Assembly (NCBI GenBank): GCA_002503205.1
Contig: DARE01000008.1
Coordinates: forward strand, 21,357 to 85,356
Length of the DNA stretch: 64,000 nt
Reading direction: 5' to 3'
From: Thermoplasmatales archaeon UBA447
GTDB lineage: Archaea > Thermoplasmatota > Thermoplasmata > Thermoplasmatales > Thermoplasmataceae
A program made the position numbers and the translations under genes. The notes under the pieces are model-generated. The model was not told where the DNA came from, made no database searches, and saw nothing but the letters and a program-made list of their open reading frames with translations. Positions 49,539 through 58,922 of the stretch are shown here, one piece after another. Each line of letters begins with the position of its first letter. Position 1 is the first letter of the stretch.

Positions 49539-50016
49539 TCATATCAACTCCAGGCTTTATCATTCTCATTATCAGGTTGTTGATCTCCTTTCCTCTGTAG
49601 CCGGCCGATCCACCCTGCAGGAAATTCTTCCTTATTGCCTCGTATCCTCCCTTTGGTGGGTTCAATCGTATTACGGGAACTATGTTCTCAATATCAGAGA
49701 ATTTCTTTTTCCCTGTTACAAGGGCCTTTGCAAGTGTCTTGTATGTCTTATATCCGGAGATTTCAGACAGATTCTCCTCAGACAATGGCTTTCTTCCCCT
49801 GAGAAGTGCCCTGTTCTCCAGCAGTGCCTCCACAGTATGTTCATCGACCTCGCCCCATGTGAGGTAGTCCTTTGCTGTCTGAAGCATAGCTCTGAAGTTG
49901 TCGTTGTCTTCCACAAGAACGAGATGATTGATCTTGTGGAGCCTTAGAAGCTCAGTCGTCTTCTGGGCCTGAGGTCTGATTCCTGTTTCCCCCCTAATCC
50001 TGATTACTGCTAGCAT
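49519..50016 (-). CDS. rpl30: Large ribosomal subunit protein uL30
   Basis: The 165-residue archaeal long form of L30: [16 protein letters not shown], then [18 protein letters not shown] and [15 protein letters not shown] [14 protein letters not shown]. It overlaps uL15 by 20 nt and uS5 by 23 nt. Confidence 0.97.
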   Translation of the reverse strand: MLAVIRIRGETGIRPQAQKTTELLRLHKINHLVLVEDNDNFRAMLQTAKDYLTWGEVDEHTVEALLENRALLRGRKPLSEENLSEISGYKTYKTLAKALVTGKKKFSDIENIVPVIRLNPPKGGYEAIRKNFLQGGSAGYRGKEINNLIMRMIKPGVDMNGKDQN

Positions 50017-50662
50017 TTGCTACACTCCCCGAATATATTGGCGTACTGATCTTCAGCGACGCATTTATTTTCATTTTGGCTGTTCTCTTCATGCAGTCAA
50101 AAGATGCAAGAGCATAATTCACTGTTGTTTTAGTATGGCCCGCAGATACCCCCCAGGCATCTTCTATTCCTGCCATCCTCAGTATAATCTTTGGAATATC
50201 TCCAACTGCCCGTCCAACACCCTGTGGCGCCGGTTTAAGTGTTACTTCCACGGAACCGGATTTGCCTGTCACTAAAAATGGAAGGGTATGGGCACGACCG
50301 CAACCACACTCCCAGGATCCACAGCCCCTTTTAACCTCTATCAGGTTAAGTTTTGCGTTGTTTATTGCCTTTCTAATGGCGGGTGCTGCCTCTTTAGCCT
50401 TTCCTCTGCCCAGCCCTATGTATCCATCCTCGTTACCAACCACAGCGGTAACTGAGTAACTCATCCTTCTGCCGGAGTCTGTCATTCTCTGGGCCCTTTC
50501 TATATCTATTACCTCGTCCTTCAGATTAGGAACAAGATAGTCCACTATCTGGTACTCCTTCAGAGGGAGTTTGGCCCTTAGGGCTTCTGAAATTGTCTTT
50601 ATTTCACCAGAGGCAACCATCTTACCTAGCTGGGTCTTTGGTATCCATGTTTCATCTGCCAT
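49994..50662 (-). CDS. rps5: Small ribosomal subunit protein uS5
   Basis: A 222-residue S5 with the N-terminal double-stranded RNA-binding fold ([32 protein letters not shown]) and the C-terminal [32 protein letters not shown]. It supports decoding accuracy in the 30S. Cys residues in [11 protein letters not shown] are the archaeal insertion. It overlaps uL30 by 23 nt and uL18 by 1 nt. Confidence 0.97.
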   Translation of the reverse strand: MADETWIPKTQLGKMVASGEIKTISEALRAKLPLKEYQIVDYLVPNLKDEVIDIERAQRMTDSGRRMSYSVTAVVGNEDGYIGLGRGKAKEAAPAIRKAINNAKLNLIEVKRGCGSWECGCGRAHTLPFLVTGKSGSVEVTLKPAPQGVGRAVGDIPKIILRMAGIEDAWGVSAGHTKTTVNYALASFDCMKRTAKMKINASLKISTPIYSGSVANASSNQD

Positions 50663-51147
50663 CAGTTCGCCTCCAATTTAGCTTTAAGATTCTGCAACGT
50701 GTCAGGAAGTTTCTTCTTCAGGTGTGTTCCATCTAGCCTCTTTTTGTCAGGAAATATTGATTTGTCATGTGGAACCTTTATTCCGCTATCCGTGAACCCT
50801 TTCAATGCAGCCGCTATTCTTCCCCCCTTTATTATGTTATAGCGTCCGGTGTCCAGGACTGCTTCCTTGAGCTTCAGCTTTTTTGCCTTCATTCCTGCAA
50901 GGTATCCTGTAAGATAGCAGATGGGAACAGTATTCCCATCAAGTGCTGAGTCAATCTTAGCAAGATTCTTCTCAGTCACTGTAAGAAGGATTTTATCACC
51001 AATGGGATCGAACTCTGCAATTTCTATCACAATGCCTCTGTTGGTGGGCCTGACTATGAGCCTTGGAAGGCCTGATTTAAGGAGTTTGAGCCTTTTAGGG
51101 TAATTGGTAAGACCCAGTTTTCTCCTCTTCTGTACAAGTCTCTGCAT
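50662..51147 (-). CDS. rpl18: Large ribosomal subunit protein uL18
   Basis: A 161-residue archaeal L18: KRRKLGLTNYPKRLKLLKSG, PRLIVRPTNRGIVIEI, CYLTGYLAGMKAKK and PHDKSIFPDKKRLDGTH. It binds 5S rRNA with uL5. It shares one base with eL19 at the stop/start junction. Confidence 0.97.
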   Translation of the reverse strand: MQRLVQKRRKLGLTNYPKRLKLLKSGLPRLIVRPTNRGIVIEIAEFDPIGDKILLTVTEKNLAKIDSALDGNTVPICYLTGYLAGMKAKKLKLKEAVLDTGRYNIIKGGRIAAALKGFTDSGIKVPHDKSIFPDKKRLDGTHLKKKLPDTLQNLKAKLEAN

Positions 51148-51602
51148 TATTTCTCACCCCTCATTTCTCCGCTGGCCTTAATGTGTGAGGCAAGCTGTGC
51201 TCTTGACTTAAATGAGCCGCCCTTAATCTGGAGGTAGTATTTTCTGAAGGTTTTGCTGTCGATCTGGTTATTGGCCTTCATAGTCCGCAGTTCACTTCTC
51301 AGAGCCCTGATTGTGCTGATCCATCTGTCTTTTCTGGGGAATCTTGCATATTTTGTGCCCCTGAGGGAACCAGGACCCCTCCTCCTCTCCTTCGAGAGCT
51401 GCACTATCCTCTTCTTCAGTCTGCTGTTTGAATTTCCCTTTTTCTGCTTTAGCTGTATCACATGTCTCTCTATGAGTTCCCTGATGTCTTCTCTGGATGC
51501 AGCTTCCAGAACCTGTTCAATGCTGTTTGTATCGATCCATACTCTTGAAATCCCTGATTTGAATTCTTCTGCAGCGATTCTCTTTGCCGAAACTACTTTC
51601 AT
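51147..51602 (-). CDS. rpl19e: Large ribosomal subunit protein eL19
   Basis: A 151-residue L19e, mostly helical and basic: [37 protein letters not shown], and [18 protein letters not shown]. It contributes to an intersubunit bridge. It overlaps eL32 by 4 nt. Confidence 0.97.
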   Translation of the reverse strand: MKVVSAKRIAAEEFKSGISRVWIDTNSIEQVLEAASREDIRELIERHVIQLKQKKGNSNSRLKKRIVQLSKERRRGPGSLRGTKYARFPRKDRWISTIRALRSELRTMKANNQIDSKTFRKYYLQIKGGSFKSRAQLASHIKASGEMRGEK

Positions 51603-52009
51603 TTTACAACACCCGGGTTAAGAACTCTTACGCCGAGTTCCTCCGCACGGGAGATTATCTGCTCCCGCTTTCTAGCACCAACGGAGTGGCCTATTCTTGC
51701 TGCCTCCCTGTCAGGGTTAAGGGCAGACAGGTCCTCCGGGTTATACACCATTATCTCCCTGAAGCCTGATGGGTGCAATCCCCTTACCTTACCTGGTCCC
51801 CCATACCCCGCATCAACGATAGGTGGTCTCCTTGCGAGCTGTTCCCTCATCTTGGAATGTTTTCCCCTTGGTTTTCTCCAGGAGTCACCAAGCTTCTTGT
51901 ACCTAAACCATTCCTGCCTTCTGAATTCAACCCTTCTTCTGGCCTGTTCATTCTTGATTTTCAGTAATCTCTTTTCGTTATTGTCCAATACCGGTTTTCT
52001 AAGCACCAT
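51599..52009 (-). CDS. rpl32e: Large ribosomal subunit protein eL32
   Basis: From ATG 52009 the protein is 136 residues. [38 protein letters not shown] and GLHPSGF are the archaeal L32e motifs. ATG is preferred to GTG 52018 since GGTGA lies 5 nt before it. Confidence 0.97.
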   Translation of the reverse strand: MVLRKPVLDNNEKRLLKIKNEQARRRVEFRRQEWFRYKKLGDSWRKPRGKHSKMREQLARRPPIVDAGYGGPGKVRGLHPSGFREIMVYNPEDLSALNPDREAARIGHSVGARKREQIISRAEELGVRVLNPGVVK

Positions 52010-52020
52010 TCTATTCACCG

Positions 52021-52545
52021 TCAGAGAAGGTAAATTCCATCCTGAAATACCCTCAGGTCGAATCCCTTTATCTTTGTGGCCCTCTCAACATTGGCTGCAG
52101 TTTCGCCAAGTTCTCTCTTATCTATCCCAGATATGAATACCCTGTCCCCCTTTACAGAGACTTTTGAACTTCCAATGATAGATGCTGTCCTTGCAGAGCG
52201 CTCACCAAGGAAGTTTTCTATCACAACGCTGTTGCCCCTAACGGAAACTCTCATTGGGAAATGTGTATAGTCAATCTTCATTTCGTATTCGAAACCAGAC
52301 TGAACACCCTGGAACATATTCCTTATTTCAGATGCCCAAGTTCCAACTATTCCCTTGGTCCTCTTGTTATTCTTGCTGCTGAGTATCGTTACTTTGCGGC
52401 CCTGGACAGAAACACGGACATAGTTGTCCAGCATGTTTCTGCTGACCTCTCCAAGCTTTCCTTTAACCTTGACAAGGCCTTTGACCTCTTTTATCTCAGT
52501 GCCCTGAGGTGCTTCAAAGCTCCATTCCTCTTTCCAGTTAATCAT
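52021..52545 (-). CDS. rpl6: Large ribosomal subunit protein uL6
   Basis: A 174-residue L6 made of two similar domains; [20 protein letters not shown] and the C-terminal [17 protein letters not shown] are recognisable. It lies near the factor-binding site. ATG 52545 has a GGTGA-type Shine-Dalgarno; ATG 52557, adjoining the uS8 stop, is an alternative. Confidence 0.96.
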   Translation of the reverse strand: MINWKEEWSFEAPQGTEIKEVKGLVKVKGKLGEVSRNMLDNYVRVSVQGRKVTILSSKNNKRTKGIVGTWASEIRNMFQGVQSGFEYEMKIDYTHFPMRVSVRGNSVVIENFLGERSARTASIIGSSKVSVKGDRVFISGIDKRELGETAANVERATKIKGFDLRVFQDGIYLL

Positions 52546-52557
52546 TCTCTTCACCAT

Positions 52558-52947
52558 TCAGTAAACGTAAGCCAGAAGTTTGCCTCCCAGACCCTGGTTC
52601 CTTGCCTCGATGTGACTCATAACTCCCTTTGTTGTGGTGAGTATGAGAATTCCAAAATCCTGGGCTGGAAGATACCTTGCCTCATACTTTCCAAGGCTTG
52701 CACTCTTAACAGGAAGCCTCGGTTTGATAATACCACAGTTGTTTATGGTATCACTTAGTTCAATCCTGAATTTTCCTCCCCTGTTCTCGTCAACCACTTC
52801 GAAGCTCTTGAGGTAATTGTACTCCTGCATCACTTTCAGCACTCTACCAAGCAGCAGAGCAGCTGGTTCTGCCTCAATGAACTTTCTGCCAGTTCTAGAC
52901 GCACTTTTTATTGAGTTTATTATGTCATTTAATGGATCATGTCTCAT
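52558..52947 (-). CDS. rps8: Small ribosomal subunit protein uS8
   Basis: A 129-residue S8: DPLNDIINSIKSASRTGR at the N-terminus and GILILTTTKGVMSHIEAR with NQGLGGKLLAYVY at the end. It is a primary 16S rRNA binder. It begins 13 nt after uS14. Confidence 0.98.
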   Translation of the reverse strand: MRHDPLNDIINSIKSASRTGRKFIEAEPAALLLGRVLKVMQEYNYLKSFEVVDENRGGKFRIELSDTINNCGIIKPRLPVKSASLGKYEARYLPAQDFGILILTTTKGVMSHIEARNQGLGGKLLAYVY

Positions 52948-52959
52948 ATGTAGATCACC

Positions 52960-53121
52960 TTAGCTGTATTTTTTGAACCCTATACTGGGGGCGGTATCCC
53001 TAAAGCACTGTCTGCACAGCCTTATACCATACCTTCTGACCATTCCTCTTTTTCTTCCGCACCTGAGGCATCCCTCTTTGTGCCCGAATTTTCTCTTAGG
53101 TTCCAATTTAATCTGTGCCAT
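52960..53121 (-). CDS. rps14: Small ribosomal subunit protein uS14, zinc type
   Basis: A 53-residue protein found by direct translation between uL5 and uS8, its expected place. It has four zinc cysteines (18, 21, 36, 39) in [10 protein letters not shown] and RLCRQCFRD, and the terminal [13 protein letters not shown] at 53121 lies 5 nt after the uL5 stop. It binds the 30S head. Confidence 0.97.
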   Translation of the reverse strand: MAQIKLEPKRKFGHKEGCLRCGRKRGMVRRYGIRLCRQCFRDTAPSIGFKKYS

Positions 53122-53126
53122 ATGAA

Positions 53127-53648
53127 TTACCTCAGGACCGTTACCTTGAACTTAGACTCCATGAATTTCATAGCATCTTCCCTTGGGATACGTATTCTTC
53201 TGGATACTGGAGCAGAACCAACTTTCCTTCTTGAAAGCCTGTACCCACCTTTTCTCTTAAGGACAACGGCAACATCGAAACCGAATATACCGATATCTGG
53301 ATCGTATTTCATTCCCTCAAAGTCAGTGTAGTCAGCAATGCCAAAGTATGCGTTTCCCTGGCTGTCGAATGAGTAGTGCTGTATTTTATATTCCCTGGCA
53401 TCGAGTGCCTTGTTGAGGAATGTTTCAGCATCCTCCTTTCTCAGCGTAACTTTGACGCCTATTTGGAGCCCCTTCCTTATATTGAAGTCCCTTACAGTTC
53501 TCTTTGATGTTGTCAGAACAGGCTTGTGGTTAGTGATCATCTCAAGGACCTTTGCTGCCTTATTCAGCCTGTCCCCTGCCTGCCCTGCCCCGATATTGAC
53601 AACAACCTTGTCAATGGTAATTTCTGACATCTGGTTTTGCTTGCTCAA
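53127..53648 (-). CDS. rpl5: Large ribosomal subunit protein uL5
   Basis: The 173-residue protein has [40 protein letters not shown] and [20 protein letters not shown], the archaeal L5 set. It binds 5S rRNA. The TTG at 53648 is chosen because GGAGGTG lies 7 nt before it; ATG 53630 is possible. It overlaps eS4 by 4 nt. Confidence 0.97.
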   Translation of the reverse strand: MSKQNQMSEITIDKVVVNIGAGQAGDRLNKAAKVLEMITNHKPVLTTSKRTVRDFNIRKGLQIGVKVTLRKEDAETFLNKALDAREYKIQHYSFDSQGNAYFGIADYTDFEGMKYDPDIGIFGFDVAVVLKRKGGYRLSRRKVGSAPVSRRIRIPREDAMKFMESKFKVTVLR

Positions 53649-54355
53649 TTGCTGACACCTCCCTGAATATCAAATGAGTATTTCGAACTTGAAATAACAA
53701 AGGCGTAATCAGAGATTGTAGAGAAACCCTCTTCAAAGTGAACAAGGTTCTTTCCAGATGATTCCTTAACTTCCACGGATTTTATGGTACCAATTGTCCC
53801 TACGTGCTCTCCACCTGTAAGGAATGCCCTGTTTCCTGGCTGCATCTTCAGAACATGGTTAATGCTCTTCTTGGGAAGACCCGAAATGATGACATCACCT
53901 GTTGCAATGTCCTTCCTGTCGGTAAGCATATTTGTCCCATCATGGAAAACAAGCATGAATTTGTCATGTCCCACAGAGACCTTGTCCATAACCTTCAGCG
54001 GTTTCTCAACTGCCTTGTCGGAAGTCTGTTCCTTGACTATAAGCCTTCCCTTTCTGTCATACAGAACTCTGTAATGCTTATCGATAGGCAAAACAGATAG
54101 AGAATCCATGAATCCTACGCCCTGCCTTCTCTCCTTCAGCCTCTTACCGTCAACGCTGACTGCTCCGCTATTTATCATCCTTGTGACTTCCCTTTCCTTG
54201 TCTCCAAGATTAAGGTAGTCTCTTAGAACATTCAACGCTGGAACGCTATCAATGGAATTATGTTTTCCTGGGAGTGGGCTTACCCCCCAGAAATGGGTCT
54301 TCCTTGGCAGCTTCACGGAGCGTGAAACAACCAGTCTCTTTGTCTTATTGATCAT
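53645..54355 (-). CDS. rps4e: Small ribosomal subunit protein eS4
   Basis: A 236-residue eS4 with the S4 RNA-binding domain (LRDYLNLGDKEREVTRMIN, SGAVSVDGKRLKERRQGVG) and a C-terminal KOW-like section (GEHVGTIGTIKSVEV). It overlaps uL24 by 11 nt. Confidence 0.96.
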   Translation of the reverse strand: MINKTKRLVVSRSVKLPRKTHFWGVSPLPGKHNSIDSVPALNVLRDYLNLGDKEREVTRMINSGAVSVDGKRLKERRQGVGFMDSLSVLPIDKHYRVLYDRKGRLIVKEQTSDKAVEKPLKVMDKVSVGHDKFMLVFHDGTNMLTDRKDIATGDVIISGLPKKSINHVLKMQPGNRAFLTGGEHVGTIGTIKSVEVKESSGKNLVHFEEGFSTISDYAFVISSSKYSFDIQGGVSN

Positions 54356-54887
54356 CCTCTACTCCCTCCTCTGTCTCTTCATCTTCAGGCTCATCGTCTG
54401 ACTCCTCTTCATCTTCAATTTCAGGCTCTTCAGAGGACTCCATCTCTTCATCCTCAGTTTCTTCGTGAGTTTCTGAGTCTTCCTCGTCTACGTCAGACTG
54501 TTCAGATTCCACTACGTTTGACTCCTCTGCTTCTGCCGGTTCTGGTACAGGCTGCTCTGGTGGCTCCTCTGAAAGTGCAATGTTCTTCATTGCTGCAATC
54601 GATCTAAGATGATCATATCTCTGATGCCTGGAAAAGTCTAGCCTTGTAATTACCAGGTCTGCTGGTCTCAGGAACAACTCCTTCTGCTTTCCGTCCTCTT
54701 TTGATACAGAAATTCCTTCTATGGATACCAACCCTGAACTATGGTCAACGGAGATTATCTTACCCCCTTCTCCCTTTCTTTTACCACTCTTTACCTTGAC
54801 AATGTCTCCAACAGTGACTGGATAAGATCTCACGCCGAACTTCTTTCTCAGATCAGAGTCGAGATTTACCCTTACTTTGCTATACAT
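54345..54887 (-). CDS. rpl24: Large ribosomal subunit protein uL24 with long acidic C-terminal tail
   Basis: Residues 1-105 are standard archaeal L24: LDSDLRKKFGVRSYPVTVGD, KOW motif VKSGKRKGEGGKIISVDH, and ISVSKEDGKQKELFLRPADL. Residues 106-180 form a 75-residue tail almost wholly of Glu, Asp, Ser, Pro and Thr with no predicted fold. L24 sits near the peptide exit tunnel, so the tail may project there. The frame and the overlap with eS4 are sound, so the tail is genuine coding sequence. Confidence 0.95.
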   Translation of the reverse strand: MYSKVRVNLDSDLRKKFGVRSYPVTVGDIVKVKSGKRKGEGGKIISVDHSSGLVSIEGISVSKEDGKQKELFLRPADLVITRLDFSRHQRYDHLRSIAAMKNIALSEEPPEQPVPEPAEAEESNVVESEQSDVDEEDSETHEETEDEEMESSEEPEIEDEEESDDEPEDEETEEGVEDDQ

Positions 54888-54896
54888 TTTCCCTCA

Positions 54897-55295
54897 CTAC
54901 ACTATGGTTGATGATATGGCTGCAATTCTTGGCCATCTCTCTGCGGCTTCTCTTGCCACAGGCCCCTTTATTTCAGAACCTCTTACCTCTCCCTCAGGTG
55001 TTACAAGCACGGCGGCATTCTCCTCGAATTGAACCATTGTCCCATCGGCACGCCTGTATGGACGTCTCTGCCTTATTACCACGGCATATACGACCTTACT
55101 CCTCATTTCAGGTGTACCCTTTTTCACACTTGCTATGAACATATCTCCTACACCTGCTGCAGGGATTCTCCTTGCAACTCCATGCCATGCCTTAACATCA
55201 ATAAGGCTGACTATCTTTGCACCACTGTTGTCCGCACAGGGCATTGTTGCCCCAAGAGGCAATCCCCTGATCTGCCTGCCTGCTATTCCCTTCAT
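54897..55295 (-). CDS. rpl14: Large ribosomal subunit protein uL14
   Basis: A 132-residue L14: MPCADNSGAKIVSLIDVKAW, PAAGVGDMFIASVKKGTPE and VVIRQRRPYRRADGTMVQFE, ending in AAERWPRIAAIS. It forms an intersubunit bridge. It overlaps uS17 by 4 nt. Confidence 0.98.
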   Translation of the reverse strand: MKGIAGRQIRGLPLGATMPCADNSGAKIVSLIDVKAWHGVARRIPAAGVGDMFIASVKKGTPEMRSKVVYAVVIRQRRPYRRADGTMVQFEENAAVLVTPEGEVRGSEIKGPVAREAAERWPRIAAISSTIV

Positions 55296-55618
55296 TGGTT
55301 CACCTTCTCAATGACTACGAATGAGATTGATTTTGCAAGTTTCCTGGTTTCAGCTATCTTCACTACATCTCCGGCCTGAACAGTAAGGCAGGATGGAAGA
55401 TGAGCATGGTATCTGGAGAACCTTGTCTCCTTCCTCTCATACTTCTTTACCTTTCTCTTCCTTTCCTGAACGACAGTTATACTGCCCTTCATGGATGTGG
55501 ATTCAACCTTTCCGCTAATTATCTGCCCCCTTACCTTCACTTCACCATGAAAAGGGCATTTCTTATCATGGCACTCTCCCTCTGGAGCTCTGACATTTAA
55601 TCCAATGTTCTGTGGCAT
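55292..55618 (-). CDS. rps17: Small ribosomal subunit protein uS17
   Basis: From ATG 55618 the protein is 108 residues: PEGECHDKKCPFHGEVKVRG and the closing YHAHLPSCLTV with QAGDVVKIAETRKLAKS. GGAGGTG lies 9 nt before the ATG; GTG 55630 is too close to that site. It shares its first base with the rnp1 stop. Confidence 0.96.
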   Translation of the reverse strand: MPQNIGLNVRAPEGECHDKKCPFHGEVKVRGQIISGKVESTSMKGSITVVQERKRKVKKYERKETRFSRYHAHLPSCLTVQAGDVVKIAETRKLAKSISFVVIEKVNQ

Positions 55619-55917
55619 TAGTAATTGCACCTCCTGCTAAGCGTTTTCAATATTTTTCTCTGGTTTTTGAGTCTGTCTTCAGGCCTCATCAGTATTGCAT
55701 CCCCTTCAATCAGGAATGTCGATGAATCCTGTTTGATCCTGAATATTCCAGTATGCTTCGGAATCTTTACTTTAGATTTGCCCACTATCGTGAACATCCT
55801 TCTTGATTCATGGAAGACAATTCCTGATTTGCCTTCATTATTCCTGTTTGAATGGTGGACCACTTCGATTTCATTTCCCAGATACTCCACAAGATATGGT
55901 TTAATATCGGTTTTCAT
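55618..55917 (-). CDS. rnp1: Ribonuclease P protein component 1 (Rpp29/Pop4)
   Basis: A 99-residue Sm-like barrel protein: LVEYLGNEIEVVHHSN, GIVFHESRRMFTIVGKSKV and KIPKHTGIFRI match archaeal Rpp29. It helps RNase P RNA mature tRNA 5' ends. It lies between aIF1 and uS17, a normal archaeal place, overlapping aIF1 by 4 nt. Confidence 0.95.
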   Translation of the reverse strand: MKTDIKPYLVEYLGNEIEVVHHSNRNNEGKSGIVFHESRRMFTIVGKSKVKIPKHTGIFRIKQDSSTFLIEGDAILMRPEDRLKNQRKILKTLSRRCNY

Positions 55918-56216
55918 GAAATCACCTCTGTCTTGAACCCCATCTGCTCAAGGAATTTCTTGACATTGTCTCTGTGGTCTCCCTGGATTTCTATCACTCT
56001 GTTATCCTTCACAGTGCCTCCTGAAGCAACCTTCTTCTTCAGCTCCTTTGCTATATCCCAGATATCTTCCAGCTTTGGATCAATGCCCTCAATTATGGTA
56101 ACGTTCTTGCCGTATCTTCTCTTGTCGACACTGACCTTTACCGTCTGATTGTCTCTGGTAAATCCCTCCCATGGCTGAAGTTCCTTTGGCAGTCCCGTGA
56201 AGTTCTTCTCCTTCAT
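55914..56216 (-). CDS. sui1: Translation initiation factor aIF1 (SUI1)
   Basis: A 100-residue SUI1-domain protein: VKVSVDKRRYGKNVTIIEGI, AKELKKKVASGGTVKDN and VIEIQGDHRDNVKKFLE. It binds near the P site and monitors start-codon pairing. It overlaps uL29 by 4 nt. Confidence 0.95.
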   Translation of the reverse strand: MKEKNFTGLPKELQPWEGFTRDNQTVKVSVDKRRYGKNVTIIEGIDPKLEDIWDIAKELKKKVASGGTVKDNRVIEIQGDHRDNVKKFLEQMGFKTEVIS

Positions 56217-56416
56217 CTTTTAATTTCCTCCGTATGAAGAACGGTGTTTATTCTGGCGATCTGTCTCCTGATTGATCTTATCTTTCCAGGATTTATCGGA
56301 GCACCACCCATGGCAACTGAAGCCCTTTCCTTAAGAAGTGCCTCCTTAAGGGACTTCAACTGATCCTGAACCTCTGCTTTACTCATTTCTCTGAGCTTTT
56401 TCGCTCTCAGTTCCAT
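56213..56416 (-). CDS. rpl29: Large ribosomal subunit protein uL29
   Basis: From ATG 56416 ([20 protein letters not shown]) the protein is 67 residues, the normal L29 size, with [13 protein letters not shown] at the end. ATG 56425 is an alternative. The frame is open further upstream into uS3 without similarity. It overlaps the uS3 end by 38 nt. Confidence 0.96.
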   Translation of the reverse strand: MELRAKKLREMSKAEVQDQLKSLKEALLKERASVAMGGAPINPGKIRSIRRQIARINTVLHTEEIKR

Positions 56417-57053
56417 CTTTCTCATTCTCCTCCATTGGCATATTTTCCGCTGAAACATTATTCTGAAGTTTAACAGTGATATCATCAGGCAGCCTGTAGT
56501 CATTTCTTAGCATCTTGACACTAACCCCTATGATTCCAAGTTTAAGCTTTGCTGCAGAAAAACCAGTTTCCATACCGCTTCTTGCAGGTTCACCTGAATA
56601 TTTGATAGAACCGAACATAAACTTCTGGGACCTTGCTCTTTCTCCAGAGATTTTCCCACCGATTCTTATCATTACACCTCTGGTGCCACTGTCAATGATT
56701 CTTCTGAGTGAGGTGTTTCCAGCTTTCCTGTATGACCAGCCCTTTTCCAGTGAAAGTGCTATTTTCCTTGCTACGACCTGCGGATTGAGGTCCGGGTTTT
56801 CCACTTCCTTAACTTCAATCTGAGGGGATTCAACCCCGTACTTCTTCTCCAGAGTTTCTGTGATTTCCTGAACCTTACTTCCATGCCTTCCGATCACAAG
56901 ACCTGGCTTGTTCACAGAAAGTGTGATATTTGTCCCAAAGGGTGTCCTCTTCATCTCCATCCCTCCGAAACCTGCTGTGTCTGTTTCTCTTCTTATATAT
57001 TCAGTAACCAGGAGTTTGTTTATGTTTTTTGAAATGAAATTTCTCTCTTTCAT
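56379..57053 (-). CDS. rps3: Small ribosomal subunit protein uS3
   Basis: A 224-residue S3 with the type II KH domain ([19 protein letters not shown]) and the C-terminal [30 protein letters not shown]. The tail beyond 205 is acidic and low complexity. It helps form the mRNA entry site. It overlaps uL22 by 4 nt. Confidence 0.97.
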   Translation of the reverse strand: MKERNFISKNINKLLVTEYIRRETDTAGFGGMEMKRTPFGTNITLSVNKPGLVIGRHGSKVQEITETLEKKYGVESPQIEVKEVENPDLNPQVVARKIALSLEKGWSYRKAGNTSLRRIIDSGTRGVMIRIGGKISGERARSQKFMFGSIKYSGEPARSGMETGFSAAKLKLGIIGVSVKMLRNDYRLPDDITVKLQNNVSAENMPMEENEKDGTESEKAQRNE

Positions 57054-57502
57054 TCTAATTCCTCCCTTACAACTATTTCAAGATTGATCAGGTCCCTAAA
57101 GTTTGCACCTGCTCTACCGTAGGCTTTAGGAGTAAACTTCTTGACCATTCTTCCCTTGGATGCCGCAATGTGAACTATTTTAAGGTTGTCCGTGTCAAGG
57201 CTTTTGAACTCAGCATTTGCCTCGACGTTGTTAACCAGGTCCTGAAATGCCTTTGCTGCCCTTACTGGGAAGCGCCCAGGGCCAACTTTTCCCTTTCTGT
57301 GGGAAACTGAATCAAGATATCTGAAATATGGAACAGGGTGTTCCTTCTTGATCACACCCTCCAGTATCTCCTTCGCCATGCTCAGAGGTTTTCCTCTGAG
57401 GTAGTGAGCTATGTTTACTGAATCCTTCATGGAAACATCTGCCTCTTTTACTCTTGCTTTTGCAGATCTTTCCGGTAAATCCTTTATTGAATATCCCTTC
57501 AT
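57050..57502 (-). CDS. rpl22: Large ribosomal subunit protein uL22
   Basis: From ATG 57502 the protein is 150 residues: [35 protein letters not shown] [17 protein letters not shown], and [17 protein letters not shown]. It lines the exit tunnel. GAAGTGA precedes the ATG by 5 nt; GTG 57511 is possible. Confidence 0.97.
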   Translation of the reverse strand: MKGYSIKDLPERSAKARVKEADVSMKDSVNIAHYLRGKPLSMAKEILEGVIKKEHPVPYFRYLDSVSHRKGKVGPGRFPVRAAKAFQDLVNNVEANAEFKSLDTDNLKIVHIAASKGRMVKKFTPKAYGRAGANFRDLINLEIVVREELE

Positions 57503-57507
57503 TGTTA

Positions 57508-57966
57508 TCACTTCAACGGCATGAACTTCGAAGATCTGGTTGCACCGACACCAGGACCAGAGTGCTTAACTGCCTTTCTAGTAAGAGCAAACTCCCCAAG
57601 GAAATGCCCTATCATTTCAGGTCTAATCTCAAACTTCACGTAACTGTTTCCGTTGTAAACTTCCATTACCTTACCCACTGACTTGGGAAGGATTACCACA
57701 TCCCTGACATGGGTCTTGTACTCCTTTACCGATGAGTCCTGAAGTTTCTCGTATACAATTGTCTGTTCGTGATTCTTTTCCCTCTTCAGGCTTCTCCTAG
57801 GCCTTGAGGGAAGTATGCCCATGACCTGTTGAAGATCCATTTTCTGAAGTTCCTCAAGGGAGTACCCCTTGTACTTGAACTCCTTGGACCTGCCCATTAC
57901 TATCTTCTGAGACTTTCGTGATCTCCTCTTTATTGACTTAACAGATGCCTGTTTATTCTGTGCCAT
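57508..57966 (-). CDS. rps19: Small ribosomal subunit protein uS19
   Basis: A 152-residue S19, the long archaeal type: FKYKGYSLEELQKMDLQQVM, THVRDVVILPKSVGKVMEVY and MIGHFLGEFALTRK, ending HSGPGVGATRSSKF. It shares one base with uL2. Confidence 0.98.
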   Translation of the reverse strand: MAQNKQASVKSIKRRSRKSQKIVMGRSKEFKYKGYSLEELQKMDLQQVMGILPSRPRRSLKREKNHEQTIVYEKLQDSSVKEYKTHVRDVVILPKSVGKVMEVYNGNSYVKFEIRPEMIGHFLGEFALTRKAVKHSGPGVGATRSSKFMPLK

Positions 57967-58658
57967 TAGGATTTCCTCCTCTTAGGTGATAGCCTGCCAA
58001 CCTTCCTTCCAGGTGGAGTTCCCCTGCCAACAGTGCTTGCTCTGCCGACATGCTGGTGATTTCCTCCACCATGTGGATGATTTACGGCATTCATTGCAAC
58101 TCCTCTTACAGAATATGGCCTTCTTGCCTTGCTCCTGAGATAATGAGTCTTCTTTCCTGCTTTAAGAACAGGGATATCCTTTGCCCCTGACCCAGCTAGA
58201 AATCCTATGGTAGCTTTACACATCGGGTTGAACTGCTTCATTTTACCGGATGGAAGTCTGACTGAAACCATATGAGCATGGCTGACTACCAAGGAACTGC
58301 TTCCGCCAGTCCTGCAAAACTTGCCGCCGTCACCAGGCATGCTCTCAATGTTGTGAACATAAGAACCATCTGGTATTCTTCCGAGTGCCAGTGTATTTCC
58401 TATTTCAGGAGATGCCTCCTCTCCAGATATCAGCTCCTGACCAACATAAGCCCCTGAGAATGCAAGCTGTAGCTTTCGCTCTCCGTCCGCCCTGTTTAGC
58501 ACTATTATTGGCGTATTCCTCCCTGGTGCGTGAATCAGCTGTTTAACCTTGTATTTACCATCTTCTGCAAGCTTAATCTCTCCAAGATGCCTGTGACTGG
58601 GACTTTTATAAACGAGTCCTCCTTTACCTCTTCTTTGTGCTACAATATGCTTTCCCAT
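57966..58658 (-). CDS. rpl2: Large ribosomal subunit protein uL2
   Basis: A 230-residue L2: [37 protein letters not shown], and the peptidyl-transferase loop [17 protein letters not shown]. It is essential for subunit joining. It lies 10 nt after uL23. Confidence 0.98.
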   Translation of the reverse strand: MGKHIVAQRRGKGGLVYKSPSHRHLGEIKLAEDGKYKVKQLIHAPGRNTPIIVLNRADGERKLQLAFSGAYVGQELISGEEASPEIGNTLALGRIPDGSYVHNIESMPGDGGKFCRTGGSSSLVVSHAHMVSVRLPSGKMKQFNPMCKATIGFLAGSGAKDIPVLKAGKKTHYLRSKARRPYSVRGVAMNAVNHPHGGGNHQHVGRASTVGRGTPPGRKVGRLSPKRRKS

Positions 58659-58667
58659 TATATCACC

Positions 58668-58922
58668 TCAGAATATGCCTATTCTCCCTCCTATCTCATC
58701 TGCCGAGAATTCGGAAGAAAGTGTCACCACTGCCTTCTTTCCCTTCTTTGTAATAGCCATGTTAACAGATAACACTTTAACGGCAAATCTCTCTTCCACT
58801 TCCTTCTTTATTTCGTCTCTCCTTGACCTTCTGTCTACGTAGAATGAGAGTTTATTTTCTCTTTCCATCTGGAGCATAGTCTTTTCAGTTGCAATTGGTC
58901 TTATTATAAGGTCTGTGGTCAC
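58668..58922 (-). CDS. rpl23: Large ribosomal subunit protein uL23
   Basis: An 84-residue L23: IIRPIATEKTMLQMERENKL, SFYVDRRSRRDEIKKEVE and VKVLSVNMAITKKGKKAVVT. It marks the tunnel exit where SRP and the Sec channel dock. Start GTG at 58922 overlaps the uL4 stop by 4 nt. Confidence 0.97.
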   Translation of the reverse strand: MTTDLIIRPIATEKTMLQMERENKLSFYVDRRSRRDEIKKEVEERFAVKVLSVNMAITKKGKKAVVTLSSEFSADEIGGRIGIF

